Counted from the first letter of the stretch, positions 6,327-15,552 are shown. The stretch is DNA of 55,503 bases from Flavobacterium daejeonense DSM 17708 (GCF_000425425.1 NZ_AUDK01000029.1:1-55503), one strand, 5' to 3'. Numbers and translations are program-made. The notes: generated by a model not told the origin, from the sequence alone.

Positions 6327-8417
6327 ATGGAAAGTTTTAGAACAGAAATAGAAAATCCGATTGTCCAAAAAGAGATTATCGATTTAGAGAAAAAAATTCA
6401 CGCCTTCCGAGGAGGAAAAATAGATGACGAGCGTTTTCGTAGTCTTCGTCTGGCTCGTGGTATTTACGGGCAACGTCAGGAAGGTGTACAAATGATTCGT
6501 ATCAAATTGCCTTACGGAAAAGTTACCAGTGAGCAATTAAGAAGAATTACGGATGTTTCAGAAAAATATTCTACAGGTCGTTTACATATTACTACACGTC
6601 AGGATATTCAAATTCACTACGTGAGTTTAGACAGAACTCCTGAACTTTGGGCTGATTTGGCTAAAGATGATATTACTTTAAGAGAGGCTTGTGGAAACAC
6701 CGTTCGTAATATTACAGGAAGTGAATTAGCAGGCGTAGATGTTGATGAACCATTTGATGTGACTCCTTATGCGCACGCTTTGTTCCAATATTTATTGCGT
6801 AACCCTATCTGTCAGGAAATGGGACGTAAATTCAAAATTTCGTTCTCTTCTTCAGAGAAAGATTCTGCTTTGAGTTATTTACACGATTTAGGATTTATTC
6901 CTAAAATTGTTGACGGACAAAAAGGGTTCAAAGTAATGTTAGGTGGAGGATTAGGTTCTCAGCCTTCTCACGCTGAATTACTTTCTGAGTTCGTTCCGGT
7001 GAATCAAATTATCCCAACTGCTGAAGGTGTAATTCGTATTTTTGATCGTTATGGTGAAAGAGCAAAACGATTAAAAGCGCGTTTGAAATTCTTAATCAAA
7101 GATTTAGGTCGTGACGAATTTTTACGTTTGGTAGAAGAAGAGAAAAAAGCTTTGCCTTTCCATTCTTACGAAATTGATACGACTGCTTTCGAAGGACCAA
7201 TTACTGAGCCTTTATTAGAAGTGCCAACAGTAACTATCGAAGATGTTGCAGCTTATGAAGCCTGGAAAAAATCGAATGTGATTGCTCAAAAACAAGCTGG
7301 TTATGTGGCGATAGGTGTAAAAATACTTTTAGGTGATTTTTACATTGATAAAGCAAGATTATTAGCTGATTTGATTAAAAACTACGGAGCTAATGAATTG
7401 CGTTTTTCATTACGTCAAAATATTGTAATCCGTAATATTAAAGAAGAAAATTTACCATTCTTCTATCAGGAATTAGCCAAATTAGATATGGTTTCTTTAG
7501 GTTACAATACTATTGGTGATATTACAGCTTGTCCGGGTACAGATACTTGTAATTTGGGTATCGCCAGTAGCACGGGTATCGCTGATGAGTTAGAAAGAGT
7601 GTTGAAAACAGAATATCCACAATACCTTAATAATACTGACATCGCTATCAAAATTAGTGGGTGTATGAATGCCTGTGGACAACATAATATGGCTGAAATT
7701 GGTTTCCAGGGAATGTCAATCAATTCAGGGAAATTAGTAGCGCCGGCTTTACAAGTGTTGTTAGGCGGAGGAAATTTAGAAAACGGAAACGGTCGTTTTG
7801 CCGATAAAGTAATCAAAATTCCTAGCCGTCGTGGTCCTGAAGCTTTGCGTTTAATCTTAAATGATTTTGAAGCCAATGCTAACGGAGCTAAATTCTTAGA
7901 TTATTATGATGCCAAAGGAGAAAAATATTTCTACGAATTCTTGAAACCTTTAGCAGATGTAACCAATCTTACCGAAGCTGATTTTGTGGATTGGGGTAAT
8001 GCCGACAACTATGTAAAAGCTGTTGGTGTTGGAGAATGTGCCGGAGTAGTAATCGACTTAGTAGCTACTTTGTTATTCGAAGCTAAAGAAAAAATCGATT
8101 TTGCTAACGAAGCTTTCAACGAGCAAAAATGGGCAGATGCTATTTATTTGGCTTATGCCGGATTTGTAAACGGAGCTAAAGCTTTATTGTTGGCAGAAAA
8201 ACAAAAAACAAATACGCATGCCGGAATCGTAGATTCTTTTGATAGCGTTTTTGTTGAATCAAATAAAATTGAATTGGGAACTACTTTCAGAGAATTAGTG
8301 TACCAAATCAATAAAAATGAGCCAACAGAAGCCTTTGCAAAACAATACATTCAAAGTGCCGCTTCGTTTTTTGAAGCTATTGAAGCTTACCGTGCTGAAG
8401 ATTTAGCCAAAGCATAA
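6327..8417 (+). CDS. Sulfite reductase (siroheme/[4Fe-4S]) with C-terminal HEPN-like domain
   Basis: Reduces sulfite to sulfide. Numbering here is from the upstream ATG at 6309; I prefer the ATG at 6327 (residue 7), just before ESFRTEIENP, because it opens the conserved block. Two ferredoxin-like/sulfite-reductase repeats precede the cluster ligands C408, C414 (CPGTDTC), C452 and C456 (CMNAC), which bind the siroheme-linked cluster. From about residue 580 an all-helical extension of about 120 residues follows and resembles a HEPN domain. The usual HEPN RNase motif (R-x4-6-H) is not evident. The one-polypeptide form suggests ferredoxin as electron donor. The siroheme synthase gene starts 12 bp downstream. 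Confidence 0.9.
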   Translation: MESFRTEIENPIVQKEIIDLEKKIHAFRGGKIDDERFRSLRLARGIYGQRQEGVQMIRIKLPYGKVTSEQLRRITDVSEKYSTGRLHITTRQDIQIHYVSLDRTPELWADLAKDDITLREACGNTVRNITGSELAGVDVDEPFDVTPYAHALFQYLLRNPICQEMGRKFKISFSSSEKDSALSYLHDLGFIPKIVDGQKGFKVMLGGGLGSQPSHAELLSEFVPVNQIIPTAEGVIRIFDRYGERAKRLKARLKFLIKDLGRDEFLRLVEEEKKALPFHSYEIDTTAFEGPITEPLLEVPTVTIEDVAAYEAWKKSNVIAQKQAGYVAIGVKILLGDFYIDKARLLADLIKNYGANELRFSLRQNIVIRNIKEENLPFFYQELAKLDMVSLGYNTIGDITACPGTDTCNLGIASSTGIADELERVLKTEYPQYLNNTDIAIKISGCMNACGQHNMAEIGFQGMSINSGKLVAPALQVLLGGGNLENGNGRFADKVIKIPSRRGPEALRLILNDFEANANGAKFLDYYDAKGEKYFYEFLKPLADVTNLTEADFVDWGNADNYVKAVGVGECAGVVIDLVATLLFEAKEKIDFANEAFNEQKWADAIYLAYAGFVNGAKALLLAEKQKTNTHAGIVDSFDSVFVESNKIELGTTFRELVYQINKNEPTEAFAKQYIQSAASFFEAIEAYRAEDLAKA

Positions 8418-8429
8418 TCCTGAAAAATC

Positions 8430-9053
8430 ATGAGCGAGAAAACAGATAACAATCAGGCCGATTTACAATCTCAGGAGCAGGAACGCAACGAGTTGTATCC
8501 GATATTTTTGAAACTGCATAACCTAAGCGTGCTGATAGTAGGCGGCGGAAATGTGGGTTTAGAAAAGTTATCTTTTTTGCTTAAATCGAGTCCTAATGCA
8601 AAGGTCGAAGTGGTAGCTCCAACGTTTATTTCTGAATTGGTTTCTCTTGCCGAAGCACATCCTAGGGTCAGGCTTACCGAGAAAAAGTTCAGGAAAAGAA
8701 TGCTCAAAAAGCGCCATATGGTCATTGCCTGTACCAATGATTTAAAGGTCAATAAACGCGTCTATACATTGTCGCGTAAAAGATATTTAATTTGCAATAT
8801 TGCCGATACCCCTGATTTATGTGATTATTATTTAGGAGGTATTGTAACCAAAGGAAATGTAAAAATTGCCATCTCAACTAATGGAAAATCGCCTACAACG
8901 GCCAAGCGTTTGAGAGAGTTTTTTGAAGAAGTAATTCCGGAGGACATCAATGAAATGGTGCAAAATCTCAACGAATATCGAAAAACCTTAAAAGGTGATT
9001 TTGAAGACAAGGTTCAAAAAATGAATGAAATCACCGCTAGTTTAAAAAAATAA
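8430..9053 (+). CDS. Precorrin-2 dehydrogenase / sirohydrochlorin ferrochelatase
   Basis: Oxidises precorrin-2 with NAD and inserts iron to make siroheme, the cofactor of the sulfite reductase just upstream. Its 207 residues match the CysG N-terminal half or Met8p-type enzymes. The Rossmann motif is VGGGNVGLEK (about 37-46), then VACTNDLKVNK and the GNVKIAISTNGKSPTTAKRLREF segment (broken here as GNVKIAIST and GKSPTTAKR). The methyltransferase that makes precorrin-2 (CobA/SumT) is not fused and is not found elsewhere in this window. Confidence 0.9.
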   Translation: MSEKTDNNQADLQSQEQERNELYPIFLKLHNLSVLIVGGGNVGLEKLSFLLKSSPNAKVEVVAPTFISELVSLAEAHPRVRLTEKKFRKRMLKKRHMVIACTNDLKVNKRVYTLSRKRYLICNIADTPDLCDYYLGGIVTKGNVKIAISTNGKSPTTAKRLREFFEEVIPEDINEMVQNLNEYRKTLKGDFEDKVQKMNEITASLKK

Positions 9054-9159
9054 ATAAAAAAAGATAATTTCTTAGAAACTAATGATTATTGTCATTTATT
9101 AGGTCTAATAAAATTCGTTTCTTTGTTGTTATCGAGAATGATTATAAATAATTTGAAAA

Positions 9160-10212
9160 ATGATTGAAACAGATATCCTTATAATAGGAGCCGGTCCAAC
9201 TGGTTTATTTGCCGTTTTTGAAGCAGGATTATTGAAATTAAAATGTCATATCCTGGATGCTTTGCCACAACCCGGAGGTCAGTTGGCTGAGTTGTATCCT
9301 AAAAAACCAATCTATGATATTCCTGGATTTCCAGAGGTTTTAGCAGGAGATTTAGTAGATAACTTAATGGAACAAATTAAGCAGTTTGAACCAGGTTTTA
9401 CTTTGGGAGAACGTGCTGAAACTATTGTTAAACAAGAAGACGGTTCGTTTATCGTAACTTCAAATGAAGGTACTGAATTCCATGCCAAAGTAATTGCTAT
9501 TGCGGGTGGTTTAGGAAGTTTTGAGCCTCGTAAACCGTTAATCGAGGATATCGAATTCTACGAAAATAAAGGAGTAAAATACTTTATCAAGAATCCGGAA
9601 GAATTCAGAGACAAACGTGTGGTTATCGCCGGAGGAGGAGATTCAGCTTTAGATTGGAGTATTTTCTTAGCTGATGTAGCTTCAGAAGTAACTTTAGTAC
9701 ACCGTCGTAATGAATTCCGTGGGGCTTTGGATTCTGTTGAAAAAGTTCAGGAATTAAAAGATAAAGGTAAAATTCACTTGATTACTCCTGCTGAGGTAGT
9801 AGGAATCAACGGGGCAGAGCACGTAGAATCAGTAGATTTAGATGAAAACGGAGCACACCGTAACATTCCATGTGATTATTTTATTCCGCTTTTCGGATTG
9901 ACTCCTAAATTAGGACCTATCGGAAACTGGGGATTAGAAATCGAGAAAAACGCCATCAAAGTAAACAATGCTTTGGATTATCAAACGAATATTCCTGGAA
10001 TCTTCGCTATCGGAGATATCAATACCTATCCGGGGAAATTGAAGTTAATCCTTTGTGGTTTCCACGAAGCAACTTTGATGTGTCAGGCAGCTTACCAAAT
10101 CGTTAACCCTGGAAAACGTTATGTATTGAAATATACTACCGTATCAGGAGTTGACGGATTTGACGGAACTCGTAAAGAAGCACCAAAAGCGGTTGTAAAA
10201 GCGATAAACTAA
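9160..10212 (+). CDS. Ferredoxin-NADP reductase-like FAD oxidoreductase
   Basis: A 350-residue thioredoxin-reductase-like flavoprotein. The FAD motif is GAGPTGLFAVFEAG near the N-terminus, the NADPH motif is GGGDSALDW, and the second FAD motif ends IFAIGDINTYPGK. The redox CxxC of true thioredoxin reductases is absent, which fits the TrxR-like (YumC-type) ferredoxin-NADP reductases. Its place at the end of the sulfate operon suggests that it supplies reduced ferredoxin to the sulfite reductase. That role is inferred from position. Confidence 0.85.
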   Translation: MIETDILIIGAGPTGLFAVFEAGLLKLKCHILDALPQPGGQLAELYPKKPIYDIPGFPEVLAGDLVDNLMEQIKQFEPGFTLGERAETIVKQEDGSFIVTSNEGTEFHAKVIAIAGGLGSFEPRKPLIEDIEFYENKGVKYFIKNPEEFRDKRVVIAGGGDSALDWSIFLADVASEVTLVHRRNEFRGALDSVEKVQELKDKGKIHLITPAEVVGINGAEHVESVDLDENGAHRNIPCDYFIPLFGLTPKLGPIGNWGLEIEKNAIKVNNALDYQTNIPGIFAIGDINTYPGKLKLILCGFHEATLMCQAAYQIVNPGKRYVLKYTTVSGVDGFDGTRKEAPKAVVKAIN

Positions 10213-10234
10213 GATAAAAGTTATTAAGTTGCTG

Positions 10235-10275
10235 AGGTTCTGAGTTTCTAAGTTAGAAATTCAGAACCTTTTTTA
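10235..10275 (+). terminator. Terminator of the sulfate-assimilation operon
   Basis: Stem AGGTTCTGA (10235-10243) with TCAGAACCT (10261-10269), then a T run. Confidence 0.8.
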
Positions 10276-10296
10276 CTTAGAATCTCAGCTACTTAG

Positions 10297-10312
10297 TCCC
10301 GAAATTTCGGGA
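10297..10312. repeat. 16-bp intergenic palindrome
   Basis: TCCCGAAATTTCGGGA, a perfect palindrome similar in form to the one split by the IS110 element. Confidence 0.7.
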
Positions 10313-10384
10313 TAGCAACTTAAAAAAAACACTTGCAAGTGGTAAGGCTATTGCTTTACTTTGCATTTCCAAATTTGGAAAATA

Positions 10385-10505
10385 ATTAGGAGCGAAACAT
10401 AAGGATTTTTCAGTAAAGATGGATTCCTGCTGTTCGCTACTATCTATTGTATTCGCTTGTCGCAATACAATAGGATAATCGCTTCCATCAGGGCTAAAGA
10501 GCTAA
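10385..10505. other. Structured intergenic element upstream of metH
   Basis: The central hairpin is CTATTGTATT (10444-10453) with AATACAATAG (10464-10473) and a 10-nt loop. It is flanked by CCTGCTGTTCGCTA on the left and ATCGCTTCCATCAGGGCTA on the right. From memory this flank pair (an AGCCCTGATnGnAGCG ... AGCGnACAGCAGG arrangement on the minus strand) recurs between genes in flavobacteria, but I cannot verify it here. It could be a mobile repeat or a leader RNA of the metH operon. The rest of the gap 10213-10579 holds the terminator, a palindrome and a weak TTACTTTG box near 10358. Confidence 0.5.
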
Positions 10506-10579
10506 CAGAAGTGATTTTAAGGAAATAGATAAAAAACAAAGCTTAGTGCCTTAGAGCCTTTGCGGCAAAAAAATAAGTT

Positions 10580-11581
10580 ATGCCAAGCATTCAGGAAGAA
10601 ATCAAAAAAAGAATACTCGTTCTCGACGGAGCAATGGGAACCATGTTGCAACGCTACAATTTTTCGGAAGAAGATTTTAGAGGCGAGCGCTTCAAGGATT
10701 TTCCACATCCTTTAAAAGGAAACAACGATTTATTGTCGCTGACCCAACCTAAAGCCATCGCAGAGGTTCACGCTGCTTATTTTGAAGCAGGCGCCGATAT
10801 TGTGGAAACCAATACGTTCTCCGGAACAACAATTGGTATGGCCGATTATCACATGGAGGATTTGGTTTATGAGTTGAACTACGAATCGGCAAAAATTGCC
10901 CGCCAGGTAGCTGACGAATTCACTGCTAAGAATCCTGAAAAACCACGTTTTGTAGCAGGTTCTATCGGACCAACAAACCGTACAGCATCGATGTCGCCAG
11001 ATGTGAATGACCCGGGATACAGAGCCGTAACTTTTGATGATTTGCGTATTGCTTACAAACAACAAGTTGAAGCTTTGATGGATGGAGGATGCGACTTGTT
11101 ATTGGTAGAAACGATTTTTGATACTTTAAATGCCAAAGCAGCTCTTTTTGCTATCGAAGAAGTAAAAGAAGAACGAGGGATTGATATTCCAATCATGGTT
11201 TCAGGAACGATTACCGATGCTTCAGGAAGAACACTTTCCGGACAAACGGTGGAAGCTTTTCTGATTTCAGTATCCCATATTCCGTTGTTGAGTGTTGGTT
11301 TCAATTGCGCTTTAGGAGCCGATTTGTTGAAACCTTATTTACAAACCTTGTCTTCACATACATCTTTTAACGTTTCAGCACATCCTAATGCAGGATTGCC
11401 AAATGCTTTTGGTGAATATGATGAAACACCACAGGAAATGCAGGCACAAATTAAGAGTTATCTGGATGATAATTTAGTGAATATTATTGGAGGATGTTGT
11501 GGTACAACGCCAGATCATATCCGATTAATTGCAGATATCGCTAAGGATTATAAACCAAGGGTTTCGACGGCGAGTTTGTAA
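10580..11581 (+). CDS. metH: Methionine synthase, homocysteine-binding part (split MetH)
   Basis: A 333-residue protein equal to the first module of cobalamin-dependent MetH. It binds and activates homocysteine. LVLDGAMGTMLQRY opens the barrel. The zinc ligands are C243 (FNCALG) and C306-C307 (GGCCGTTP). It lacks folate, B12 and reactivation domains; these are encoded separately at 12369-15053. The split is clean and both halves look intact, so this is gene fission and not decay. Both parts must associate for the reaction. Confidence 0.93.
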   Translation: MPSIQEEIKKRILVLDGAMGTMLQRYNFSEEDFRGERFKDFPHPLKGNNDLLSLTQPKAIAEVHAAYFEAGADIVETNTFSGTTIGMADYHMEDLVYELNYESAKIARQVADEFTAKNPEKPRFVAGSIGPTNRTASMSPDVNDPGYRAVTFDDLRIAYKQQVEALMDGGCDLLLVETIFDTLNAKAALFAIEEVKEERGIDIPIMVSGTITDASGRTLSGQTVEAFLISVSHIPLLSVGFNCALGADLLKPYLQTLSSHTSFNVSAHPNAGLPNAFGEYDETPQEMQAQIKSYLDDNLVNIIGGCCGTTPDHIRLIADIAKDYKPRVSTASL

Positions 11582-11633
11582 TTTTTTCAATTTAGAATCT
11601 TTTGATGAAGAATATTTAATAATTACTTTTTTA

Positions 11634-12158
11634 ATGAATTCTAGTAAGAAATATTTTGAGTTTAATATGATAAAACCAAATTTAATTACAGAGCATTTTT
11701 AATTCCATCAATTTTATTTGTATTTTTTTCAGTTGGTTTAGTTGGATTAATTGATGTGTTAATGAAACCAATTAAGGAAAATATTTTAGATGAAATATAT
11801 CTGCCTGTATTTATGTGTTTAGCATTTGCTTTAGGTTTGTTACATGAATTTAGAAATAAAGTAGTTGAGATTACAATTGTTAAAAATAAAATTGAAAAAA
11901 AAAACTTTTTTTAAGTTTAAGGAAATGTTTCGCTTTCAAGATTTTGATGGTTTTCAAATTAGACATTTAAAAGGGAAATATGAAGACTATGAATATTTAT
12001 ATTTAGTAAAAAACAATAAGAAGATTATCATATTATCTCAAACATATCATGATAATTATTATGAAATGAAGAGTATAATAAATGAAAATTTAAAGAATTT
12101 AGGTTTAAGTGATTATAATATATTTTTGGAGATAAAAGATATTTTGCTTTTTCGCTAA
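11634..12158 (+). pseudogene. Decayed small membrane protein gene (two frameshifts)
   Basis: The reading frame starts at 11634 (MNSSKKYFEFN) and breaks near 11665. It continues in another frame with a transmembrane segment (IPSILFVFFSVGLVGLIDV) and a second hydrophobic stretch (LPVFMCLAFALGLL). It breaks again in an A/T homopolymer near 11898 and continues to 12158 as a charged cytoplasmic tail (KFKEMFRFQDFDGF ... KDILLFR). Joined, it would be about 170 residues. I do not recognise the family. It sits between the two metH parts and is more AT-rich than they are. A sequencing error could explain the homopolymer break but less easily both. Confidence 0.6.
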
Positions 12159-12220
12159 ATTATAAAATAAATCACGCAGATTCAGCTGATTTTAGCAGAT
12201 AAGAAATTTGCTCTATCTGC

Positions 12221-12238
12221 TCCCGATAGTTATCGGGA
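12221..12238. repeat. 18-bp intergenic palindrome
   Basis: TCCCGATAGTTATCGGGA, one base away from the palindrome into which the IS110 element inserted. Confidence 0.75.
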
Positions 12239-12301
12239 CTGCATGAAAAAAATATAAAAGTCAGCTTTGTCTTGGAAGACAAAAAGATGATGTCGATAGT
12301 G

Positions 12302-12340
12302 AGATTGCTTCGTTCCGATAGTTATCGGAACTCGCAATGA
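12302..12340. repeat. Palindrome nested in a second repeat
   Basis: TTCCGATAGTTATCGGAA (12313-12330) lies inside AGATTGCTTCG ... CTCGCAATGAC, whose arms form a larger repeat often seen between genes in Bacteroidota. Confidence 0.55.
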
Positions 12341-12368
12341 CTTGGACGAATAAAAATAAAAAAATAAA

Positions 12369-15053
12369 ATGGCAGAAGCAGAAGCAAGAAGAAATTTAGT
12401 TTTATCGGGATTAGAACCGTTAATTATTACGCCGGAGAGTGTTTTTGTAAACATAGGTGAGCGTACCAATGTAACAGGTTCCAGAAAATTTCTTCGTTTA
12501 ATCAAAGAAGAAAAATACGATGAAGCCTTAGATATCGCCAGACAGCAGGTAGAAGGTGGAGCACAAATCATCGATATTAATATGGATGAGGGAATGCTTG
12601 ATGGTGAATATGCAATGGTGAAATTCTTAAACCTTATTGCTGCCGAACCGGATATTGCCCGTGTACCTATTATGATTGACAGTTCGAAATGGCACATTAT
12701 TGAAGCCGGATTGAAAGTAGTACAGGGAAAATGTGTGGTAAACTCGATTTCGTTAAAAGAAGGAGAAGAAGCTTTTATTCACCACGCCCAATTAATCAAA
12801 CGCTATGGAGCGGCGGTAATTGTGATGGCTTTTGACGAAGTAGGTCAGGCTGATAATTACGATCGAAGAGTCGAAATCTGTCAACGTTCGTATGATATTT
12901 TGGTAAACAAAGTTCACTTTCCGCCGCAGGATATTATTTTCGATTTGAATATATTTCCAGTTGCGACCGGAATGGAAGAACACCGTTTGAATGCTTTGGA
13001 TTTCTTCAGAGGAACTAAATGGGTTCGTGAAAATTTACCACATGCACACATCAGTGGAGGAGTGAGTAACGTTTCTTTTTCTTTTAGAGGAAATGATGTG
13101 GTGCGTGAAGCGATGCATTCGGTTTTCTTGTATCATGCTATCAAAAACGGAATGACAATGGGAATTGTGAATCCGGAGATGTTGACTATTTATGATGATA
13201 TTCCAAAAGATTTATTGGAACATGTTGAAGATGTAATTTTGAACAGACGTGATGATGCTACGGAACGTTTATTGGATTTTGCTGAAAGTGTAAAAGGAAC
13301 GGGTTCTAAAAATACCGAAGCTGAAGTGCAGGAATGGCGTTCAGGAACGGTACAGGAACGAATTACGCATTCATTAGTAAAAGGAATTGACGCTTTTATT
13401 GAAGAAGATGTGGAAGAAGCCCGTTTAGCAGCAACAAAACCTATCGAAGTAATCGAAATCAACTTAATGGCGGGGATGAATGTTGTTGGGGATTTATTCG
13501 GAAGTGGAAAAATGTTTTTGCCACAGGTGGTAAAATCGGCACGTGTAATGAAAAAAGCCGTGGCTTATTTATTGCCATTTATTGAAGCTTCAAAACAGGC
13601 CGGTGATAAAGAAGGAAACGGAAAAATATTAATGGCAACCGTAAAAGGGGACGTGCATGATATTGGAAAAAATATTGTTTCGGTGGTATTGGCTTGTAAT
13701 AATTACGAAATCATTGACCTTGGGGTGATGGTTCCGCCTGAAAAAATTATTGCTGCAGCTTTAGAACATGAAGTGGATATTATCGGTTTGAGCGGACTGA
13801 TTACACCTTCGCTGGACGAAATGGTGTTTTTAGCCAAAGAACTGGATAAAAGAAACATGACAATCCCAATAATGATTGGTGGAGCAACTACTTCGCGTGC
13901 ACATACAGCCGTGAAAATTGCACCACAATACAGGGCTACTGCGATACATGTGAACGATGCTTCGCGAGCAGTAACGGTAGCAGGAAATTTATTGGATCAG
14001 AATAAAGAAGCTTATATGAACGGTATTCGACAAGAGTATGATGTTTTTAGAGAGTCATTTTTAAATCGTTCAAGAGATAAAAATTTCTTGTCGATTGAAG
14101 ATGCCCGTAAAAATAAATTACAATTGGATTGGGCAGATTATGCGCCTAAAAAACCAAATTTTATTGGATCTAAAAGCATGGAAGTAGCTTTGGATGTCTT
14201 GGTTCCTTATATTGACTGGACGCCATTTTTTCAAACATGGGAGTTATACGGAAAATATCCGGCTATCTTGACAGATGAGGTAGTAGGAGAACAAGCTTCT
14301 TCAGTTTTTGCGGATGCAAAAGCTATGTTAGAAGTAATCTTGAAAGAGAAAAAATTTGTAGCCAAAGGAATCTACGGAATTTATCCGGCGAATCAGGTAA
14401 ATGATGATGATATCCAATTGTATGATGAAAACGGAAAAGAATTGGAAAAATTCCTGACTTTGCGTCAGCAATCCCAAAAAACTAAAGGAGCACCAAATAT
14501 TGCTTTGGCGGATTTTATTGCGCCAAAAGACAATGAAGTGATCGATTATATGGGGGCTTTTTGTGTGACAACTGGTTTTGGAGTTGACGAATGGGCTGAT
14601 GAGTACCGTGATAATTTGGATGATTACAATTCGATTATGGTAAAAGCTCTGGCGGATCGTTTGGCTGAAGCTTTTGCGGAATATTTGCATGAAAAAGTGC
14701 GCAAAGAATTTTGGGGTTATGATGCCGAAGAATCTTTGACTAATGAAGAATTAATCAAAGAAAACTATAAAGGAATTCGTCCTGCTCCGGGCTATCCGGC
14801 CTGTCCGGATCATTTGGAAAAACCAACGATTTGGAAGCTTTTAAATGTCGAAGAAAAAATCGGAGTAACTTTGACCGAAAGTATGGCAATGTGGCCGGCA
14901 GCATCAGTTTCCGGATATTATTTTGCCAATCCGGGTAGTAGGTATTTCGGACTTGGAAAAATAAAAGAAGATCAGGTAGTTGATTACGCCAAACGCAGAA
15001 GTATTTCAACTGACCTGGCCTCAAAATGGCTAAGTCCTAATATAGCAGATTAA
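12369..15053 (+). CDS. metH: Methionine synthase, folate/B12/reactivation part (split MetH)
   Basis: An 894-residue protein with the remaining MetH modules: a pterin-binding barrel (FVNIGERTNVTGS at 26-38, then IDINMDEGMLDGE), a cobalamin cap, a B12 Rossmann domain with DVHDIG (D428, H430, G433; H430 is the lower cobalt ligand), and a C-terminal reactivation domain with RPAPGYPACPDH (from about residue 804) that binds S-adenosylmethionine. It transfers methyl from methyltetrahydrofolate to homocysteine held by the product of 10580-11581. About 790 bp of decayed gene and repeats separates the two parts, so they may not share a transcript. Confidence 0.95.
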   Translation: MAEAEARRNLVLSGLEPLIITPESVFVNIGERTNVTGSRKFLRLIKEEKYDEALDIARQQVEGGAQIIDINMDEGMLDGEYAMVKFLNLIAAEPDIARVPIMIDSSKWHIIEAGLKVVQGKCVVNSISLKEGEEAFIHHAQLIKRYGAAVIVMAFDEVGQADNYDRRVEICQRSYDILVNKVHFPPQDIIFDLNIFPVATGMEEHRLNALDFFRGTKWVRENLPHAHISGGVSNVSFSFRGNDVVREAMHSVFLYHAIKNGMTMGIVNPEMLTIYDDIPKDLLEHVEDVILNRRDDATERLLDFAESVKGTGSKNTEAEVQEWRSGTVQERITHSLVKGIDAFIEEDVEEARLAATKPIEVIEINLMAGMNVVGDLFGSGKMFLPQVVKSARVMKKAVAYLLPFIEASKQAGDKEGNGKILMATVKGDVHDIGKNIVSVVLACNNYEIIDLGVMVPPEKIIAAALEHEVDIIGLSGLITPSLDEMVFLAKELDKRNMTIPIMIGGATTSRAHTAVKIAPQYRATAIHVNDASRAVTVAGNLLDQNKEAYMNGIRQEYDVFRESFLNRSRDKNFLSIEDARKNKLQLDWADYAPKKPNFIGSKSMEVALDVLVPYIDWTPFFQTWELYGKYPAILTDEVVGEQASSVFADAKAMLEVILKEKKFVAKGIYGIYPANQVNDDDIQLYDENGKELEKFLTLRQQSQKTKGAPNIALADFIAPKDNEVIDYMGAFCVTTGFGVDEWADEYRDNLDDYNSIMVKALADRLAEAFAEYLHEKVRKEFWGYDAEESLTNEELIKENYKGIRPAPGYPACPDHLEKPTIWKLLNVEEKIGVTLTESMAMWPAASVSGYYFANPGSRYFGLGKIKEDQVVDYAKRRSISTDLASKWLSPNIAD

Positions 15054-15057
15054 ATTA

Positions 15058-15110
15058 GTTGCTGGTTGTTCGCGTTTTTAGTTGATAGATTAAAACGGAC
15101 AACCAGCAAC
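15058..15110. repeat. 12-bp inverted repeat before the four-helix-bundle gene
   Basis: GTTGCTGGTTGT (15058-15069) and ACAACCAGCAAC (15099-15110) flank a 29-nt spacer directly after metH. It could be a weak terminator or an end of the inserted cargo gene. There is no T run. Confidence 0.45.
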
Positions 15111-15131
15111 AATCAACTAACAACTACAAAT

Positions 15132-15440
15132 ATGGATTATAATAAATTAGAAGTTTGGATTGAAGCAAGAAAACTTGTCAATCTGTTGTATGAATCTTCT
15201 AAGTTATTTCCAAAAGAAGAAATGTTTGGTTTAACTAATCAAATGCGGAGAGCTGCTATTTCGATACCCTCAAATATAGCTGAAGGATGTGGAAGGCAAA
15301 TATCTAAAGATACATTGCAGTTTTTACATATTTCAAGGGGTTCATTATATGAGTTAGAGACTCAATATTATTTAGCTTTAGATCAGCATTATATTGATGT
15401 TTATAATTTTAATGTTGCTATAGAACAGATTCAGAATTGA
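15132..15440 (+). pseudogene. Four-helix-bundle (S23-type) protein gene with early stop
   Basis: The start is the ATG at 15132 (MDYNKLEVWIEARKLV). The 102-residue product shows the family core NQMRRAAISIPSNIAEGCGR and FLHISRGSLYELETQ. The TGA at 15438-15440 comes before the fourth helix. Reading past it in frame gives KKLLNGFINYYKSKI and a TAG at 15486, which matches the usual family ending, so a nonsense change is likely. Members occur as 23S rRNA intervening-sequence proteins and as small solo genes between operons. It lies between metH and metF with no functional link to either. The shortened protein might still fold. Confidence 0.7.
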
Positions 15441-15552
15441 AAAAAATTATTAAACGGATTTATAAATTATTATAAGAGTAAAATTTAGTTAATGATGTGT
15501 AGTTGTGGTTTTAACTATCAACAATCAACCATCAACGACCAACTATAAAGAA

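Noticed and set aside
10213..10579. SAM or cobalamin riboswitch upstream of metH
   Set aside because: I could not find the conserved SAM-I or B12-box cores in this gap; only palindromes and a simple hairpin are present.
11865..12158. 97-residue frame as a separate gene
   Set aside because: It starts at a TTG inside the same decayed gene and continues the upstream membrane-protein reading after a homopolymer frameshift.
15066..15131. Longer start for the four-helix-bundle protein
   Set aside because: The extra 22 residues cover the inverted repeat and do not resemble the family, which starts at MDYNKLEVW.
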